Below, piece after piece: positions 33,140 to 45,469 of a DNA stretch of 64,000 bases. Position 1 is the stretch's first letter. Each line of letters starts with the position of its first letter. The translations under genes were made by a program, and so were the position numbers. The notes under the pieces are model-generated. The model ran no database searches and had not been told where the DNA came from. It was given only the letters and a program-made list of their open reading frames with translations. The DNA lies in assembly GCA_003184365.1 (NCBI GenBank), contig NKYR01000007.1, positions 434,001 through 498,000 of the forward strand, read 5' to 3'. The DNA is from Evernia prunastri. Taxonomy: Eukaryota; Ascomycota; Lecanoromycetes; Lecanorales; Parmeliaceae.

Positions 33140-33887
33140 ATGTCATGTGGACAACGGCTCTGGAGAAGGCAATTGGCCTTTCAAATGCCATGACCTAGAT
33201 ACTTTACGAATAATAAGCCGCATGACTAGATGCCTAAACACTATGATGGAATGGCCGCATGTCGCCTATATCAGGCGAATTCGAAAACGTGGCGAATCGT
33301 ATGGCCCACTAACTCACGGTCGTGGGAGCTGCCCGCAATCCGTACTGAAACATTATACTATTGACGGATGGTAGTATCCAGAGCGGGTTTATCACTGACG
33401 TCTAGGCAGTGCGCATCCTCACAACACTCGCGATGTTTCCACCGGTCCTAGAATCTCGAACTTTAGTGTCTTCAAGCTTCCATTCTCTCAATGCAGTGGT
33501 CGCAAACAGAGCATGAGAGATGCTGTCAACAAGGCCGTCCGTTGCGTGTTACTTGTACGAAGCTGCGCGTTGCTGCGCCATCAGACACGGATAGTATATT
33601 GATAAGTACCTCACAAGGTACCCCGCTAGCTTGCCAGGACTGTCAAGGCCTCTGCAGGATCCAACCAGCAGCCGACCCTCTCCTCCTTGGAGTACCCGAC
33701 AGTGCAATAGATTGTAGCACTTGAAAACTCGTCAGCACGGTCTACCGGTGTTGCACTCCCTAGAAGTCCAATATATGGCTCTGCGCGGACTGAATCATCC
33801 AATCGAATCAAAGGGCAAGAATGACACCACTTTCGCTAGAGACACAGCCCAAACATCATGCCAAGATGGCAAAAGTCTTAAGTAATG
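33140..33887. other. Intergenic region, no supported gene
   Basis: 0.75 kb with only short frames, none with family resemblance or clean splice signals. Confidence 0.45.
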
Positions 33888-35513
33888 TCACCGCTTTGAT
33901 ACATGGTGCGTATATGCATGCAAAAAGCTTGCAATGTTTCTCACGTCTTCCTTCGACCTGAGACGGAAGGGGCCATACTCGCGCATGCATAGGAAATCCC
34001 TCTCTTGTAGATCGGCGACTTTCTTGTCATCCTTGCCATATGCCTTGGTGAAGTATGGAAAAGTAACATAAATTTCGTCTTTGTCCTGCGATAAGAGGAA
34101 AATACTGCATGAGGTCAGTCTGCAGCCAGCACAAGACCGCAAAAGAAGTAAGTACCTGCAATTCGTTTCCGGGTCATGAGACTTGACTTCATTGTGCGAG
34201 ATCCATGCGGCAATTTGGGCGCTCTCTTGAACTCGGATCGCCACATCGCCGGCTCTCTTTCGAGGCTTCACCTCGATCAAGCTGAAGGTCTGCCGTCGTT
34301 TGCTTTGAAGATGTCCATCTGTCTTAGCGATATATTGGACGTTCTTCTTGAAGAGCATAGAGTTTCTCTCTGCAACCCATCGAGTGTGGAACGAAACTGT
34401 TGTAGCAGTGATTACGGAGAGTAGGGAAACCAAGAAAACGTTGACCGTTTGCTCATCTTTGATCAGCCGATCTTAAGATCCTCGTGCCGGTGTATAGAAG
34501 CCATCCGTGTCTGAGCTTTCCCAACCTTTGTGAGATAGCGAAGTTAGCGTGATCGTTGTTCGCAGACGCGTGGTAAACAGCGAAGACATCCCTAAGTAAC
34601 ACCCAGGGAACATTGATCGCGAGACAACGATAAGCAGGCGGAATACAAGATAAAGGCGCTAGCATGTGCATCACTGAAAATTCCAAGGTATTATACTGCA
34701 AGTGCTAACGAGTGGGCGATCGGAGCACAGGGTTAGTGTAGTTGTATTGCTATTCCATTTGGCCCACAATGTCGGCGCAAGTATACAAGCAGCCAGCCCG
34801 CCAAAGACACGACCTGAACGGCAGAATTCGCTACCAAAAGGTGAGAAGCGTGTAAGGAAAGACGTGCCTGAAGTTTCCTCATCTGAATCATCCTCCTCTT
34901 TGTCTGTGATTTGTTCCTCGATTTCCTCAGCGAAGATATCCTCGTCTTTGATAGCAAGAGTCGCTGTACGATCTGAGAGGGATGGATTCCCAAACCTTGG
35001 GCCGGGAGTAGGGCTGGGCTGAAACAGAACTCTCCGTGTATCCTTAGCTCTTGTCCGGTTCGAGACGGGTGAAACCTCGGAAACCTTGCTTATTTCGGCG
35101 GCCTTGCCGTCCCCCAGCAGGACATGTTGCTGCAATTGCCAGACATTGATCAAAGCGGCCAGATTCATGGGAACGCATGCTTCGGAGATATTACTAAGTG
35201 TGGTGTGTCGCTGAGAGAGTTTCTCGATCTCATCGAGGTAGGCATTCCATCCAATGAGACGTTCAAGGCCTGCATCAATTGGCGGAGGGAATTGATTCGT
35301 GATTTTGACTGGCAGGATTGACTTGGTCTTTGATATTTGGTAGATTACCCGCAGACCAAGAAAATGTCTAAATTCGAATTTGGACGCCGATTTGACTTTC
35401 TCCTGGGAGCCCAATTCTTTGAAAGCACCTAAGACACGCCATTCTGCAGCTAATGTTTTCCACTTTTGCACGCTTGTTGGCACTTTCTTTTTGTCGGAGA
35501 GCTTTCCGGCCAT
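33888..35513 (-). CDS. PD-(D/E)XK nuclease-like fungal protein
   Basis: Three exons, 34697-35513, 34156-34471 and 33888-34104, are joined across a 225-nt (gtataa...cttaag) and a 51-nt (gtactt...tgcag) intron, giving 449 aa. The N-terminus is helical and followed by an acidic, Ser-rich linker. The C-terminal half has the pattern of the fungal PD-(D/E)XK nuclease-like family: DEQTVNVFLVSLL, then TDGHL with the Asp, FSLIEVKP with the E-x-K, then QESAQIAAWI and LLSQDKDEIYVTF. These would be the metal-binding Asp, Glu and Lys of the fold. The family is expanded in filamentous ascomycetes and its role is unknown. The first intron is long and its donor is the least certain point of the model. Confidence 0.75.
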
Positions 35514-36111
35514 CTTCTAGGTAACGCTGAGATCTATGATAGCCTTGTAAAAATCGCATCAAGAGACTAACGATTATGTATCTACTAAACAAGAAATGAT
35601 AGGTGGAATATAGGGAGTTGAGGATAGACAAAGAATGAAGAGCAATCTTCCGCTAAGTATTATGGCAGGACGATGGTGGATACTATGATTTGCAAGAGTT
35701 GTTAAGACGGAAAAAATTCTTGCTGAGAAGAAATATGTGCACAGGTGTAACTAAGCAAGCAATGTTAAAAGCAAGCTATCGTGTCGAAGGTCAGTTAATC
35801 TGTCGAAAGGGTGTCAACGTACTAGTACGCACACGATTTTGGCAACCCAATTCCTTCATATATATTGGTTAGATAACTGCGGCCAGTCCAGATAGAGAGT
35901 GTTCACTACAACCTGGCTTTAAGTAGGCAACCTTGAGTAAAGTATTTTCTGGGAGGGAACCTCGGAAGGTCATAGGCGCCACCAAGCCGTTGTCCCGGTG
36001 ATTAGCCGCCAGGCGGGGCAGGTTTGTTTATTAATGCTTCCCTCAACATCTTCGTCCATGCGCACGCGTATCATTCCCCATTGATATTGACAATCCAACA
36101 GAGCCATAACG
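35514..36111. promoter_or_regulatory. Divergent spacer between the PD-(D/E)XK gene and an unknown gene
   Basis: About 600 bp with both promoters by position. AT-rich, no recognised motif and no supported gene. Confidence 0.4.
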
Positions 36112-37155
36112 ATGAAGCAAGTGTCCGTCTGGAAAGTTGGTCCCACTATGCGAATGATCTACAGCTCGCTCCGACAGATCCTCTACCTTGTGGAGCAATC
36201 CGCTGATGTCTATCTGAGCGAATCTTTCTTGAGCGGTGCCAGTATCCAGAGGCAGGACTGGGATCTGTCCGATACTGATGACTACTTCGCTTGTATGACA
36301 GAAGAAAGATTCGCCGAGTTGAGGCCGTCTAACCCACTCGAAGAGATGGAACCCTACGAAGCTGCCGATTACCCAGACTCTGGTCCGGCTAGAAACGTGT
36401 GGGACCTTGAGGATTCCGGTCTCGCAATCGAGATGTGGTTTCAGGAACTTCAGGAGCGCAAGATATCCGTAGATGGGTGTGGTTGTGTTTGGCCAAAAGG
36501 CTCGTCGGCCTGGGTGCCTCGTGAGATGTTCAACTACGAGGATCTTCACTGCGAAAGCAGTATACCTCCTTCTGTACCTTGGCGGCTTTCCAGTGCCTAT
36601 TATAATAACCACAAACCTCATCAGATTTATCATGCGTCTCACGGTGACGAGGGAAGAGAAGGAATTATACTGCGGAGCGAGATTCAGATTTTGATCAGAT
36701 GTATGAAGGGGAGGATGGCAGACCCAGCGCTCTGCGTCCACAACGTTCCAGTAAGGTTATCACTTCTTCTACCTTACATGCTTCGACCGCTAAGACTTAT
36801 TTAGGTGCTCCTCCTCTCCATCCACGGCCAGAAAGCCCGAATTATGATCGCCCACTTCAATATAAACACTGGGAAGCTCGAGGTTGAATGCAGCAAATTT
36901 GAGCAATTCGATGGCTTCGAAGCGAAAGAGGGCGAAGGGGATCCAGTCGGCCGGGTGAGGCCTCGCGACTTCGAGTCGAAGAGGGACCTGTTTTTCAGAT
37001 GGCTCAATCCGATTTGCCAAGGGAATACATTTTTGGAGGACTCTAAAGACGCGCCGGAACTCGTCTTGGTGGGGCGAAAGGGAAGAAAGCGGCTGGTGTC
37101 GCGTCAGGCGCCATCAAAGTCTTCGAGCTCGCAGTCAAGTGAGACCTCCGAATAG
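36112..37155 (+). CDS. Protein of unknown family, two exons
   Basis: Exons 36112-36750 and 36805-37155 are joined across a 54-nt intron (gtaagg...atttag, phase 0), giving 329 aa. The start is the ATG of MKQVSVWKVGP. The N-terminal part has acidic patches (DWDLSDTDD, NPLEEMEPYE). After an EIQILIRCM helix comes a beta-rich segment crossing the splice (VLLLSIHGQKARIMIAHFN), and the tail is basic and Ser-rich. There is no signal peptide, membrane segment or known motif. It is divergent from the PD-(D/E)XK gene, which may mean shared regulation, though that is only positional. I do not recognise the family. Confidence 0.65.
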
Positions 37156-39130
37156 ATGCATGGCGGTCCTGTACCCGAACCAAGTATGACAGCATACAGT
37201 GTCTGATATTTGTACTGACGCAGCGTGCTTGCAAATCGGCTGGCATGAAGTGTTGGATCCGATTACTTACGAGCGATATCATGTTGACGATTAATCCAGA
37301 AGCTTCAGCCCTTCATGATGAAACGGTTCAGTCCTCTGCTCCCACACCGGAGTTCGCCTTGCCAATGGTCTTGCCAGTGCACATAGCTACGCGCAAGAAG
37401 AAACGAGGATGGATCCTCTTAGTTTAAAGGTGGATCCGTACGGATCACTTACGGTCTAGCATTCATGAAGCGAAGCCTAAAGGGAAGCTGGGTACGTCCT
37501 CGTGATATTACAATCATGCTTGAAGCTTCTATGACACTCGGGTCGCCTTCAGATTAATGGGCAAGAGGCTTTCTCTCTCTACAAATACTGCATAGGAGCG
37601 GAGGTGTAACCTACCCGTCTCTCTGGCTAGAGCTAGATGTTGGTGATGTTACGGTTGAGACAGTGGTGGTGAGCAAATTCTGCGAGAGGAGGTACCTTGT
37701 CGAGGCGGAGTGTATGACCTGTTGGAAGGATGTGCTTGTCGATATGGATCCTCTTATCAAGTGACCACACAGTCGCGTTAGTTAAGGGGACTGAGAATAC
37801 CCGGGCATTCTTGTCTACTCTTTCAATCGATCTCTGTCTGATTGCCTCAGCGTCCATTGCGGAAGTCTATCTCTCGCCATTCGATAGTGCCTCTCGTTAT
37901 TTGCAACATCCACGCGGCGGTCACCGTCTCGAGGCCACGGCGTACGTTTTGATGCTCAACGAAACTGCTAATGACAACCGCCGATTCCTCAGGCCCTGTG
38001 CTTCTGCCTTCGCTGTGCTGCCGCTAGCTTTTTGAGCACAGCTGCTTTACCCGTAAGATATCAGCTAGTGTGCGCCTTGGCTATTGTGATTCAAATTTCG
38101 ATAGACCTCGTCCAGTCGTTGCTTAGCTTTCCCGTTGAACTCCTTGACGCCGTCCGGTTTCACAATTAACACTCTTCACGCTCACGCGCCACAGGGCATG
38201 CTGATTGCTTCGAAGGCTTTTGCCAACGCTCTATCGTTTCGACGCATTTCGCTCATCCGTGATGCCTGCCTTCAGTAATAAGCTATCCAACAGCGGAACG
38301 TCGCACACGGCCCAGCCCTCTCGACATCCAGTTTCGATCGCTTTGGCTCTCGCTACCTGCTTAAATTCAATCATGTCCTCCTGCCTCTTCTCTCGAGCTT
38401 CAAATCCGCATCCAACATGATCATATCCAGCCAAGAGATACCTTTGCCGCTTATTGTCGCCAAGAGAGCTCCGCCATACTCCCTTTGAAACAGCAGATAA
38501 CACTCCGCACGCATTAGTTGTTCCTTCGGCTTCCTAAGGGTCGAGCATACACCTCAGCCTCTGAAGCGCAGCCACTTATCAAATGATTCTAAAACGTTGC
38601 AGGGACACTGCATGCTTAGCACTTCATCACTTGAGAGCTAAGTTGACATGGCTCACGCGAAGGATTCTGGGCTTCGCTAAATATAGCCTTACAGGACAGG
38701 CTAGGTAAGGAACATGAGGCGTACTAATAAAGTCAATAAGTTTTAGATCAATATCTGTCACGATTCCTAATTTGCTACCCCGCCACATCGCCCTCAGCTC
38801 CCAGATCCCTTCAGAATGGCAGCGATATCTCTAATACACTCTCTTCTTCTTCCGTGCTCTTGGTCGCTTAGCCGCACCATGTCGCAGGCACCCTTCTCGT
38901 TGGCTTTCACCTTTTCCAGGGCACGCCTTACTTGATACGGCCTGCCGAAGTCGTATCTTGAGTCTAGGCCTTTCTGCTCTGGCATATCCTGCATGAATCT
39001 TACAGGTCAGAAAAATTCTGGTTACAGTTGAAATCTTTCCAGCAGAGAACGAATCCTGAGTACGCTTCCGCAAGCAGTGCGTTACCTACAGCACCAACCA
39101 GTCAGGCCTAAGCTCCCCAGTAATGCAAAG
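37156..39130. other. Gene-poor spacer with ORF fragments
   Basis: 2 kb without a gene I can support. Minus-strand frames at 37633-37857, 38231-38503 and 38794-39073 have protein-like composition (for example YLLAGYDHVGCGFEAREKR) but no common splice model, start or family. A ctaggtaagg motif lies near 38701. It may contain a decayed gene. Confidence 0.4.
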
Positions 39131-41505
39131 ATGAATGGGGACGGAGCAAGGCGCTATTCATGGCTGAACGTTCACCATGGACAGGAATCGATTCCACTTC
39201 GTGATCGTTCACCAGATGCTGAAACCTTGCCATCGAATGCCGGAACGAGAAGTTCTGGAGAAGAGGGTCGCTGGGCTCAGAAAGATGGTGCGCCAGCCGG
39301 TGTTGCATCAGATTCTCTTCAAGGGCGACATCCCAGGGTACTCACAAGTGCAAAGCAACGATTGACCCAGGACAGAGTAGCCGGAGAACTTAAAAAGCAT
39401 ACGTTGGCCCTGTGGCTCATCCTCCTTTACGCATTCATTGCTATTATCTCCTGGGCCATCACTTGTCTTCTTTGCTATCGGCCCATTGGCGTTCCCACCT
39501 ACTTCGATCAGTCAGGTAATTACTCGAAATCGTATTACGAAACCACGGACAATTGGCGCAAAGCGGCGAGCGTCGGTCAATCGATCGTAGGTGTGATCAG
39601 CATCCCAGTCACATCTGCCATATGTGCAAAAGCAGCTGCAGTATACTGTCAGAGAAGTTCGGATGCCAAGGCGCCCCAATTATCTCTGCGGCAGATGCTA
39701 GTATTAGCCGATCAGGGTTGGTCCGACAGTTCTACGCTTTGGGACGTTGTAAGACCGAGCACTAGTCGCCGGACGAGAAGCCCGCTGTTGATCCTGTCCG
39801 CTGGTCTTGTGGCAGTTGGTAAGTAAAGACGACTTCTTTGTTTTCCCAAACTGACGGAACATGCATTCTGAAAGCGTTCGTGGTCCCAATTATCCAGACC
39901 TCCCTTGTGGGAACCCGACCGATCAGTGTTTTGAGCACTCAGGATGTAAGGTCTGCGGCAATTCTCGGATATCAGGTGACACCTCAAACCCTGAGAGACG
40001 TCAGTAATGATTCCGTTATGGACAACGTCATCTCTTCTACCATCACCGGGAAGCTCGGTGACAGGCAGCCTTATCTATGGTCGTTCGATCAAGACAGCTT
40101 CAGCATCACTAGTGTCGACGCAAATATTACTAACTCTTCCTCATTCAACGACATACCCAAAAAGCAGTACGTTGCTACCTTTCCCGTCGGCACTGACACA
40201 GGTGTCCTCCGCGATCTGGCTTTACGTCTGAATATGTCCGTTAGCTGTAGTCTTGTGCCTCAATCTAACTTCCCATCGACGTGCCCCGGCGACTTTCCGT
40301 TAAGTCAAACCTTCTCCAACATCAATCGTTCAACTTCTACTCCTTTTGGCGACCTCGCTCGCCCGCGCTACCGTGCCCGCGTCTGTGCACCTGGCAACGC
40401 ACTATTATCTCCGTGGAAGGATACATCTGACCGACAAGACATATCAGAGGAATTTTGGCTAGACTATCAGCGGACACCGCAATCTGCTGACGGCGGCGTT
40501 TGGGGCATCTTGGACGGAGGCAGCAATTACACCCAGCACTGCTACGGTAACAGCACCCTCGGCTACTTCGAACTCCCGAACTACTGGAACGGCCACGTCG
40601 CCGGTCCCTTGTTAGGAAAAGTACCACCCAACGGACCCAATCTGACCTATCGAAATGGTGATCCGTCAGAGTTAACAGCAGGTGTCTCGATACCACCACC
40701 GGCATTTGGTGTGGCAGGTCCTTTCCTCACCGCCATCATGGCCGTCTTCGGGCCCAACACCTTTTTTAACGCCGCCGCCGTTAACAGCAATTACACAAGC
40801 ACTTACACGACATTATCATTGTGTGCCCAGCTACGCTATCCGTTCACCGGTCTCAGCGATTATGCCTTCCAAAACCCCAAGTCAAATTTTAACATCGATT
40901 GGACACCCGGCCGTCTCTCTCTGGATTGTCCTCTCACTCTTAAATCAGACGACCCGGCCCCTCCGCTACTCAGAGCACTCATGAGCTGGATGCCCAATTT
41001 CGGCACCGAAGACGAAATCACTGCCGCGCTCACACTCGCTACCTACGCCGCCGGTAACGCTATCTTGAACGTCGGCCCAAGCCCATTCTACAACACCGGC
41101 TTCTACATCTCCACCTCACCGGGTACGTCCATCCAGAAGCCGAACATCTCCCTCGCAGGCATCTTCATCGTCTCGTTGCTCCTCGCCACGCAGATCGTAG
41201 GCCTCGCGCTTCTAGCACTCTACGCCAGTCGGAGCGCAACGTGGACGGAATCCCTGGATGCGTGGGCGATGTTGCGGTTAGGGGCCGAGATCGGAAGGGA
41301 GGAAATGCCCGCTTTGAGCGCGTTGGAGGCGAAGAAGGCGGGAGTGCTGGATAAGCAAAAAGGATGGGTCGGGGATACGAGGGTCGAGGGGAGAGAGGAT
41401 GGTGTTGAGGTTGGGGAGCTGGGAGTGGGCGGTGCTGGGAGGGTTAGAGAGGGTGTTTTGTATCGGATGTTTAGAAGAAAGGAGATGGTGGGAGAGAGAC
41501 TGTGA
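39131..41505 (+). CDS. Four-TM fungal membrane protein with large extracellular domain
   Basis: Two exons, 39131-39818 and 39875-41505, are joined across a 56-nt intron (gtaagt...tgaaag), giving 772 aa. Start is the ATG of MNGDGARRYSW; upstream in frame there is only a GTG. Topology: cytosolic N-terminus, TM1 about 89-113 (LALWLILLYAFIAIISWAI), TM2 near ASVGQSIVGVISIPVTSAI, TM3 spanning the splice (SPLLILSAGLVAVAFVVPI), a ~400-aa domain with many NxS/T sites and Cys, then TM4 (ISLAGIFIVSLLLATQIV) and a charged cytosolic tail. This layout is common in unnamed plasma-membrane proteins of filamentous ascomycetes. No enzymatic motif was seen. Confidence 0.85.
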
Positions 41506-41987
41506 GAGAGATGCTGGGTGGGCTTTGTCCGAGAGTATTCTAGGTAGTTACGGTTATTTACTTATGACATGCCACTTTACCAGCTGTATCGTCTGAAGTT
41601 ATCACAAGTCATTACGCAGTCATTTCGATGGATTACAACGGATGGCCGCGCGTTTCGTGTCTTAAGGGATTGTTTACTTGGTATGAAACGCGGCAAACTT
41701 TGCCGTCACTCTTTCTCAAGTGGAAGAAGCACACCAGAAACTCCGAGCTTACGACCAGCAAAACACCGTCATTCAAATATCCCATTCCCAAGACGCTTTA
41801 CTACAACTAATCACTACAGATTGACAGCAGAAAAGGGCCTTCACCAACAAATCTCAGCCGAGCTCTAATATAACCTCAAGCCATCTTCAATTTCTTATCC
41901 AGCCTCCACCTTCCCTCCTCTTTCCCCTCATCAAACGCGCCTCCCTCAAACGTAGCTACCGCTCAAACCCATCAGGACTCCACCCCA
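41506..41987. other. Spacer between membrane-protein gene and tyrosine-rich protein gene
   Basis: 0.48 kb, tandem orientation: 3' UTR of the first gene and promoter of the second. No gene supported; CT-rich stretch near 41885-41935 just before the next start. Confidence 0.45.
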
Positions 41988-42744
41988 ATGGCCCAAAATC
42001 TCCAGCAGCAGTATCTGACGCAGCAATGGGGTTTTGCGTCGTTTGCTCCTCCTTATGCCACCTATCCTTACGCGTACCCGGCGCAGCACTCACAGTTTCA
42101 AACCTTCTACCAGTATCCAGTGCAACCCTACCTTTATCAACAATCTTCGCCCTTTTACGCACAATTTCCCCGGCCTCAATATGTCTTCTATCCGTCACCT
42201 CTATTCGCTCAGCCAGCATACTATTTCCACCCTCAGTCAGTGGATCTTGCCTCACGGAATCCCTGGCCTTAGTGATGCTAGCGGGTTCGAGCGTGTCGAC
42301 GCGCGTAGGAGTGGTGCGAGTAGAAAGAGGAAGAGGGGAAGGGTAGAGGAAGTAGATGAGGAGCCTAACGTGAGTATATGAGAAGAGTCTACTTGACTGA
42401 AGACTGGAGCTGACATCACAAAGGAGCATCAAGAGGACGCGAACGGTGCTCAGACACCGGCAATCAAGACGGAGCCAGTACCGATGCCCGCTGGCGAACG
42501 TCCTGCGTCTTCACGAGTTTCAAAGACAAGCAAGGAGCGGAGGAAACGTGCTCGGTTGGCTAGGAAGAAAAATCAAACCGACGCCAATGCTGCGCGGGTC
42601 AACGGCGTGAATGTACCTCCCGAAGCGAGAGTGAAGATGGAAGGTGGGGACGGCGAGGACGTGGTGAGGGTGTCTGAGCCGAAGAATAGAGAGCAAGTCA
42701 GGGGAGGTGAGATCAAGCAGGAGGATATTAAAGCCGAGGAATGA
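41988..42744 (+). CDS. Small protein: Tyr/Gln/Pro-rich N-terminus, basic C-terminus
   Basis: Three exons, 41988-42235, 42273-42369 and 42424-42744, are joined across a 37-nt (gtcagt...cttag) and a 54-nt (gtgagt...caaag) intron, giving 221 aa. The N-terminal ~80 aa are low complexity, dominated by Tyr, Gln, Pro, Phe and Ala (YPYAYPAQHSQFQTFYQYP), a prion-like or condensate-type composition. The middle has a nuclear-localisation-like RKRKRGRVEE, then KERRKRARLARKK, and the end is acidic with two sumoylation-like IKxE sites (AIKTEP, DIKAEE). It is probably nuclear or RNA-associated. No family recognised. The 37-nt intron is at the lower limit but its donor is good and it is needed to connect the frames. 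Confidence 0.65.
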
Positions 42745-44118
42745 GTGGATGTCAGGCCATCTTTTAGAGCCTAACGACCGCGCGAGTGTCAAGGTGGTTC
42801 GAGCTTCTTAGAAGACTCAAATGCAGAGAGTCAATAGCTTTGCTTTCGCTAGCCACTAGCTAGTTAGAATGTGCTATCAATGACTGTACGCCCTTGTCCC
42901 CTTTCCTTAATCATGTCAAAGACTTTCCCCGAAGCAGCTTCTCTACCCTTCGCCCATCAGCCTTAGCTCTTCATTCACACACCTTTTTCCAACCCTTTGG
43001 GGATACCGATAGCATGTGGTCACATGCTTGAGATGTCAGTCTGTTCAGTTGATCGGATAGCTACGTGCTTCGGCCAGAGCCCTTTCATGTCTTATCTCTT
43101 TGTCAAGCCTCTGGTGTCTTCTAGACTCAACTTCAGACCACCTACCCACTTTCCGAGTATGTTAGAGACCCGTAACTTCAAAAAGCCGGTATCTAGATCA
43201 TTCAAGGCGGAGCGCACGAATCCCACTTGAATATTCCAGCACCTCGCAGCCGTTGAGAAACCTTTGTTTTTTTTGCAGAAAGCGGTTGATTCAAGCAGCT
43301 AGTCTCCTCTGAAATATCTCGTATCTCGCGACCGTCGAATCTCGCGCCCGCAGACTTACCAGGAGAAGAGCAGAGTGAGCTTACCTCTTTGAGTGGATGC
43401 TTTGGATCAGCGATTATTGGCTTTCGCGAAAACTGAGTGTCGAGAAGGCCCCGTACGTACGCTAGCTTTTGATTTGAATGAAATTGTTGAGCTTCGCGAC
43501 AGTCAGGTTTTTAAGAACTCCAGAGACGCTAACTTACCATATGAGGCCGATACAAGCAAGATTCGGCTTCGTCAGCAAATACTGAAGGGAAGTTTTGTAA
43601 GATGGTACAGGAAAAGAGTTCAGGCTTGCTTCACTGAGCGAAAAGGAGGACGTATATCAAGTCGAAGGGTCTCTGGGTCTTATTGAGTCTTGCTTTCATT
43701 ACCGACACAGACGACAGGAAAGTTCGTGGTGCCAAAGGTTTGTAAGATTATCTTTTGTTTTCATACTAGCACTATCTGAACGCAAGGATGGGAGCTGAGG
43801 CAGCTGAGTGATTTGAATCAGTGAGATTGGATTCGGGCGAGGGTGCGGAGTGAGTATGAGAGCTGTTCACGAGCATGAGTCTTAGCGAGAGGATACCGAG
43901 GTGGAGAAGCGAAGAACTCACACGTTCTATAATAGCTTAAGCCTAGAGCATTGTAGCCCTTTCGTAGCTTTTCGCTAATTCAATCGTCAGCTCCTGTTAA
44001 TGCCACCACGTCTCTAGTGACTACCTACGTCTCGGCAGTCATGCTTTCAGGTACAGACTCTACTTCATCAAGCCCTTCCCTATGGACACGACGATCGTAG
44101 CATCTCCAAGCATAACAT
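42745..44118. other. Intergenic region, no supported gene
   Basis: 1.4 kb between convergent 3' ends. A 97-codon frame at 43393-43686 begins with GTG and has no relatives I recognise. CT-rich and AT-rich patches only. Confidence 0.45.
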
Positions 44119-44817
44119 TCACCTTATTCCGTTCTCCTTTCGCAATCTGAATGCTTCCAGCATAACATCCTTCTGCTCAATAGTCACAAACGAATATATT
44201 CCTTGCTCAATCTCATTTTCCGTCACCCACGCGTATGCCTGATGCTCTTCTGGATTCAACGTGACGCTCGATTCGTGCACCGCTCCATCTTTCTCTGCCC
44301 CATCTACCCCGTGAGGCCCATCCACTCCATCCTCCCCTTCTCCCTTATCCCCATTAACCCAAACCTTGTCGTGTTCTTCAAGCTTCCCACAACCCATATC
44401 ACCTCCTTGAATCTCCGCGACCTCAATCTCAAAGCTCAGCTTGCGCCACCTCCTCTCCCTCGCTCCATACCCCGTCACGAAATCCACCCCGGACCCGATC
44501 TGGCGATTAAACCTCATCAAACGTAGCCCCGTCTCCTCAAAAGTCTCTCGAGCGAGTGAATGCAGGACCGTAGGGTCCGAGGCTTCGCAGCTGCCGCCGG
44601 GGACTTCCCAGAGGTTGGGGAAGCCGCGCTCGCTCGCTGCGCGTTGGACAATGAGGAGACGGAGGGCTGGCGTGGTTGAGTTGGAGGATACGAATATGAA
44701 GGCACCGACGGCGAGGTTGGTGTACTGCCTGTTTTGAGCGAGGAAGGTGGAGAGGGGAACTGTGAGATGGCGGAGAGAAGGGGGGATGTGGATTTGGATG
44801 GGCGTTTGTTGGTCCAT
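44119..44817 (-). CDS. Nudix hydrolase
   Basis: Single exon, 232 aa, ATG at 44817. A beta-strand start (LAVGAFIFVSS...LRLLIVQRA) leads to WEVPGGSCEASD and then LARETFEETGL, the Nudix box. The core R-E-x-x-E-E-x-G that binds metal and the substrate pyrophosphate is intact. The earlier Glu expected seven residues before the Arg is Pro here (SDPTVLHSLARE), a departure from the consensus. Nudix enzymes hydrolyse nucleoside diphosphates linked to another group; the substrate cannot be told from sequence. An acidic, Gly-rich insert (about 150-180) lies before the last strand. It is divergent from the DUF221 channel gene. Confidence 0.9.
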   Translation of the reverse strand: MDQQTPIQIHIPPSLRHLTVPLSTFLAQNRQYTNLAVGAFIFVSSNSTTPALRLLIVQRAASERGFPNLWEVPGGSCEASDPTVLHSLARETFEETGLRLMRFNRQIGSGVDFVTGYGARERRWRKLSFEIEVAEIQGGDMGCGKLEEHDKVWVNGDKGEGEDGVDGPHGVDGAEKDGAVHESSVTLNPEEHQAYAWVTENEIEQGIYSFVTIEQKDVMLEAFRLRKENGIR

Positions 44818-45469
44818 GTTTTCTGTGGCTGCAAGCTCGTTGGGATGTAAGCTAGATAAGAGGCCTTGAGGTTGAGGTCTTAAGGATGATGGAGAATCGG
44901 AGAGAGTGCAAGGAAGTGAGAGCAGGTGACAATGGAATCGGGTGTTTAGGCAGCAAGTGAAGCCTTCAATACGCGCCTAGCTTTCGGCGCTGTGCATCAT
45001 GCGCACTGTTCCTTGTTGATTGATTCATTGACTGAAGTTTAGTAGTCTAGGTCAAACCCCCTGGGCTTAGGAGATGAATTGGTTAACCTGAGTCACTCGA
45101 TGGAATCTGACAGCCTACCTACTGATTGAAGTTATTGGATTTTCGGTACTGTAAAGTAAATTGATACCTTGATCACTAGTGTCGTAACGTATCGGAATCC
45201 ATTCGGGCCGAGCCCGCGCTAGTGGCGCGAAGTGAAATCAAGATTCGAGGAAGCTCTACTCCGTATATAGCTTCTGTTTTTGTACAGGCTACCGAGTATG
45301 AATGTATGATACCTTACGAACAGTGTTAACAATTTATTTATACCATTCCAAGAATCAGGATATCTCTCCATCGGACACTCCGCTGACCTTGCCCGTGGAC
45401 TCTCCGCCTTCACGGCGCTGAAGTCCTCCATGCGTCGCTCAACCCTCTCAACAGACAACCGATATTACA
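44818..45469. promoter_or_regulatory. Divergent promoter region, Nudix and DUF221 channel genes
   Basis: 650 bp hold both promoters by position. Several AT-rich stretches occur (45000-45200, 45300-45360) but no assignable element. Confidence 0.4.

Noticed and set aside
41956..42432. 158-codon minus-strand frame over the Tyr-rich gene
   Set aside because: No spliced or family support; the plus-strand model explains the splice sites and yields a divisible frame.
43393..43686. 97-codon frame as a gene
   Set aside because: Starts with GTG, no ATG, no splice context, no recognised relatives.
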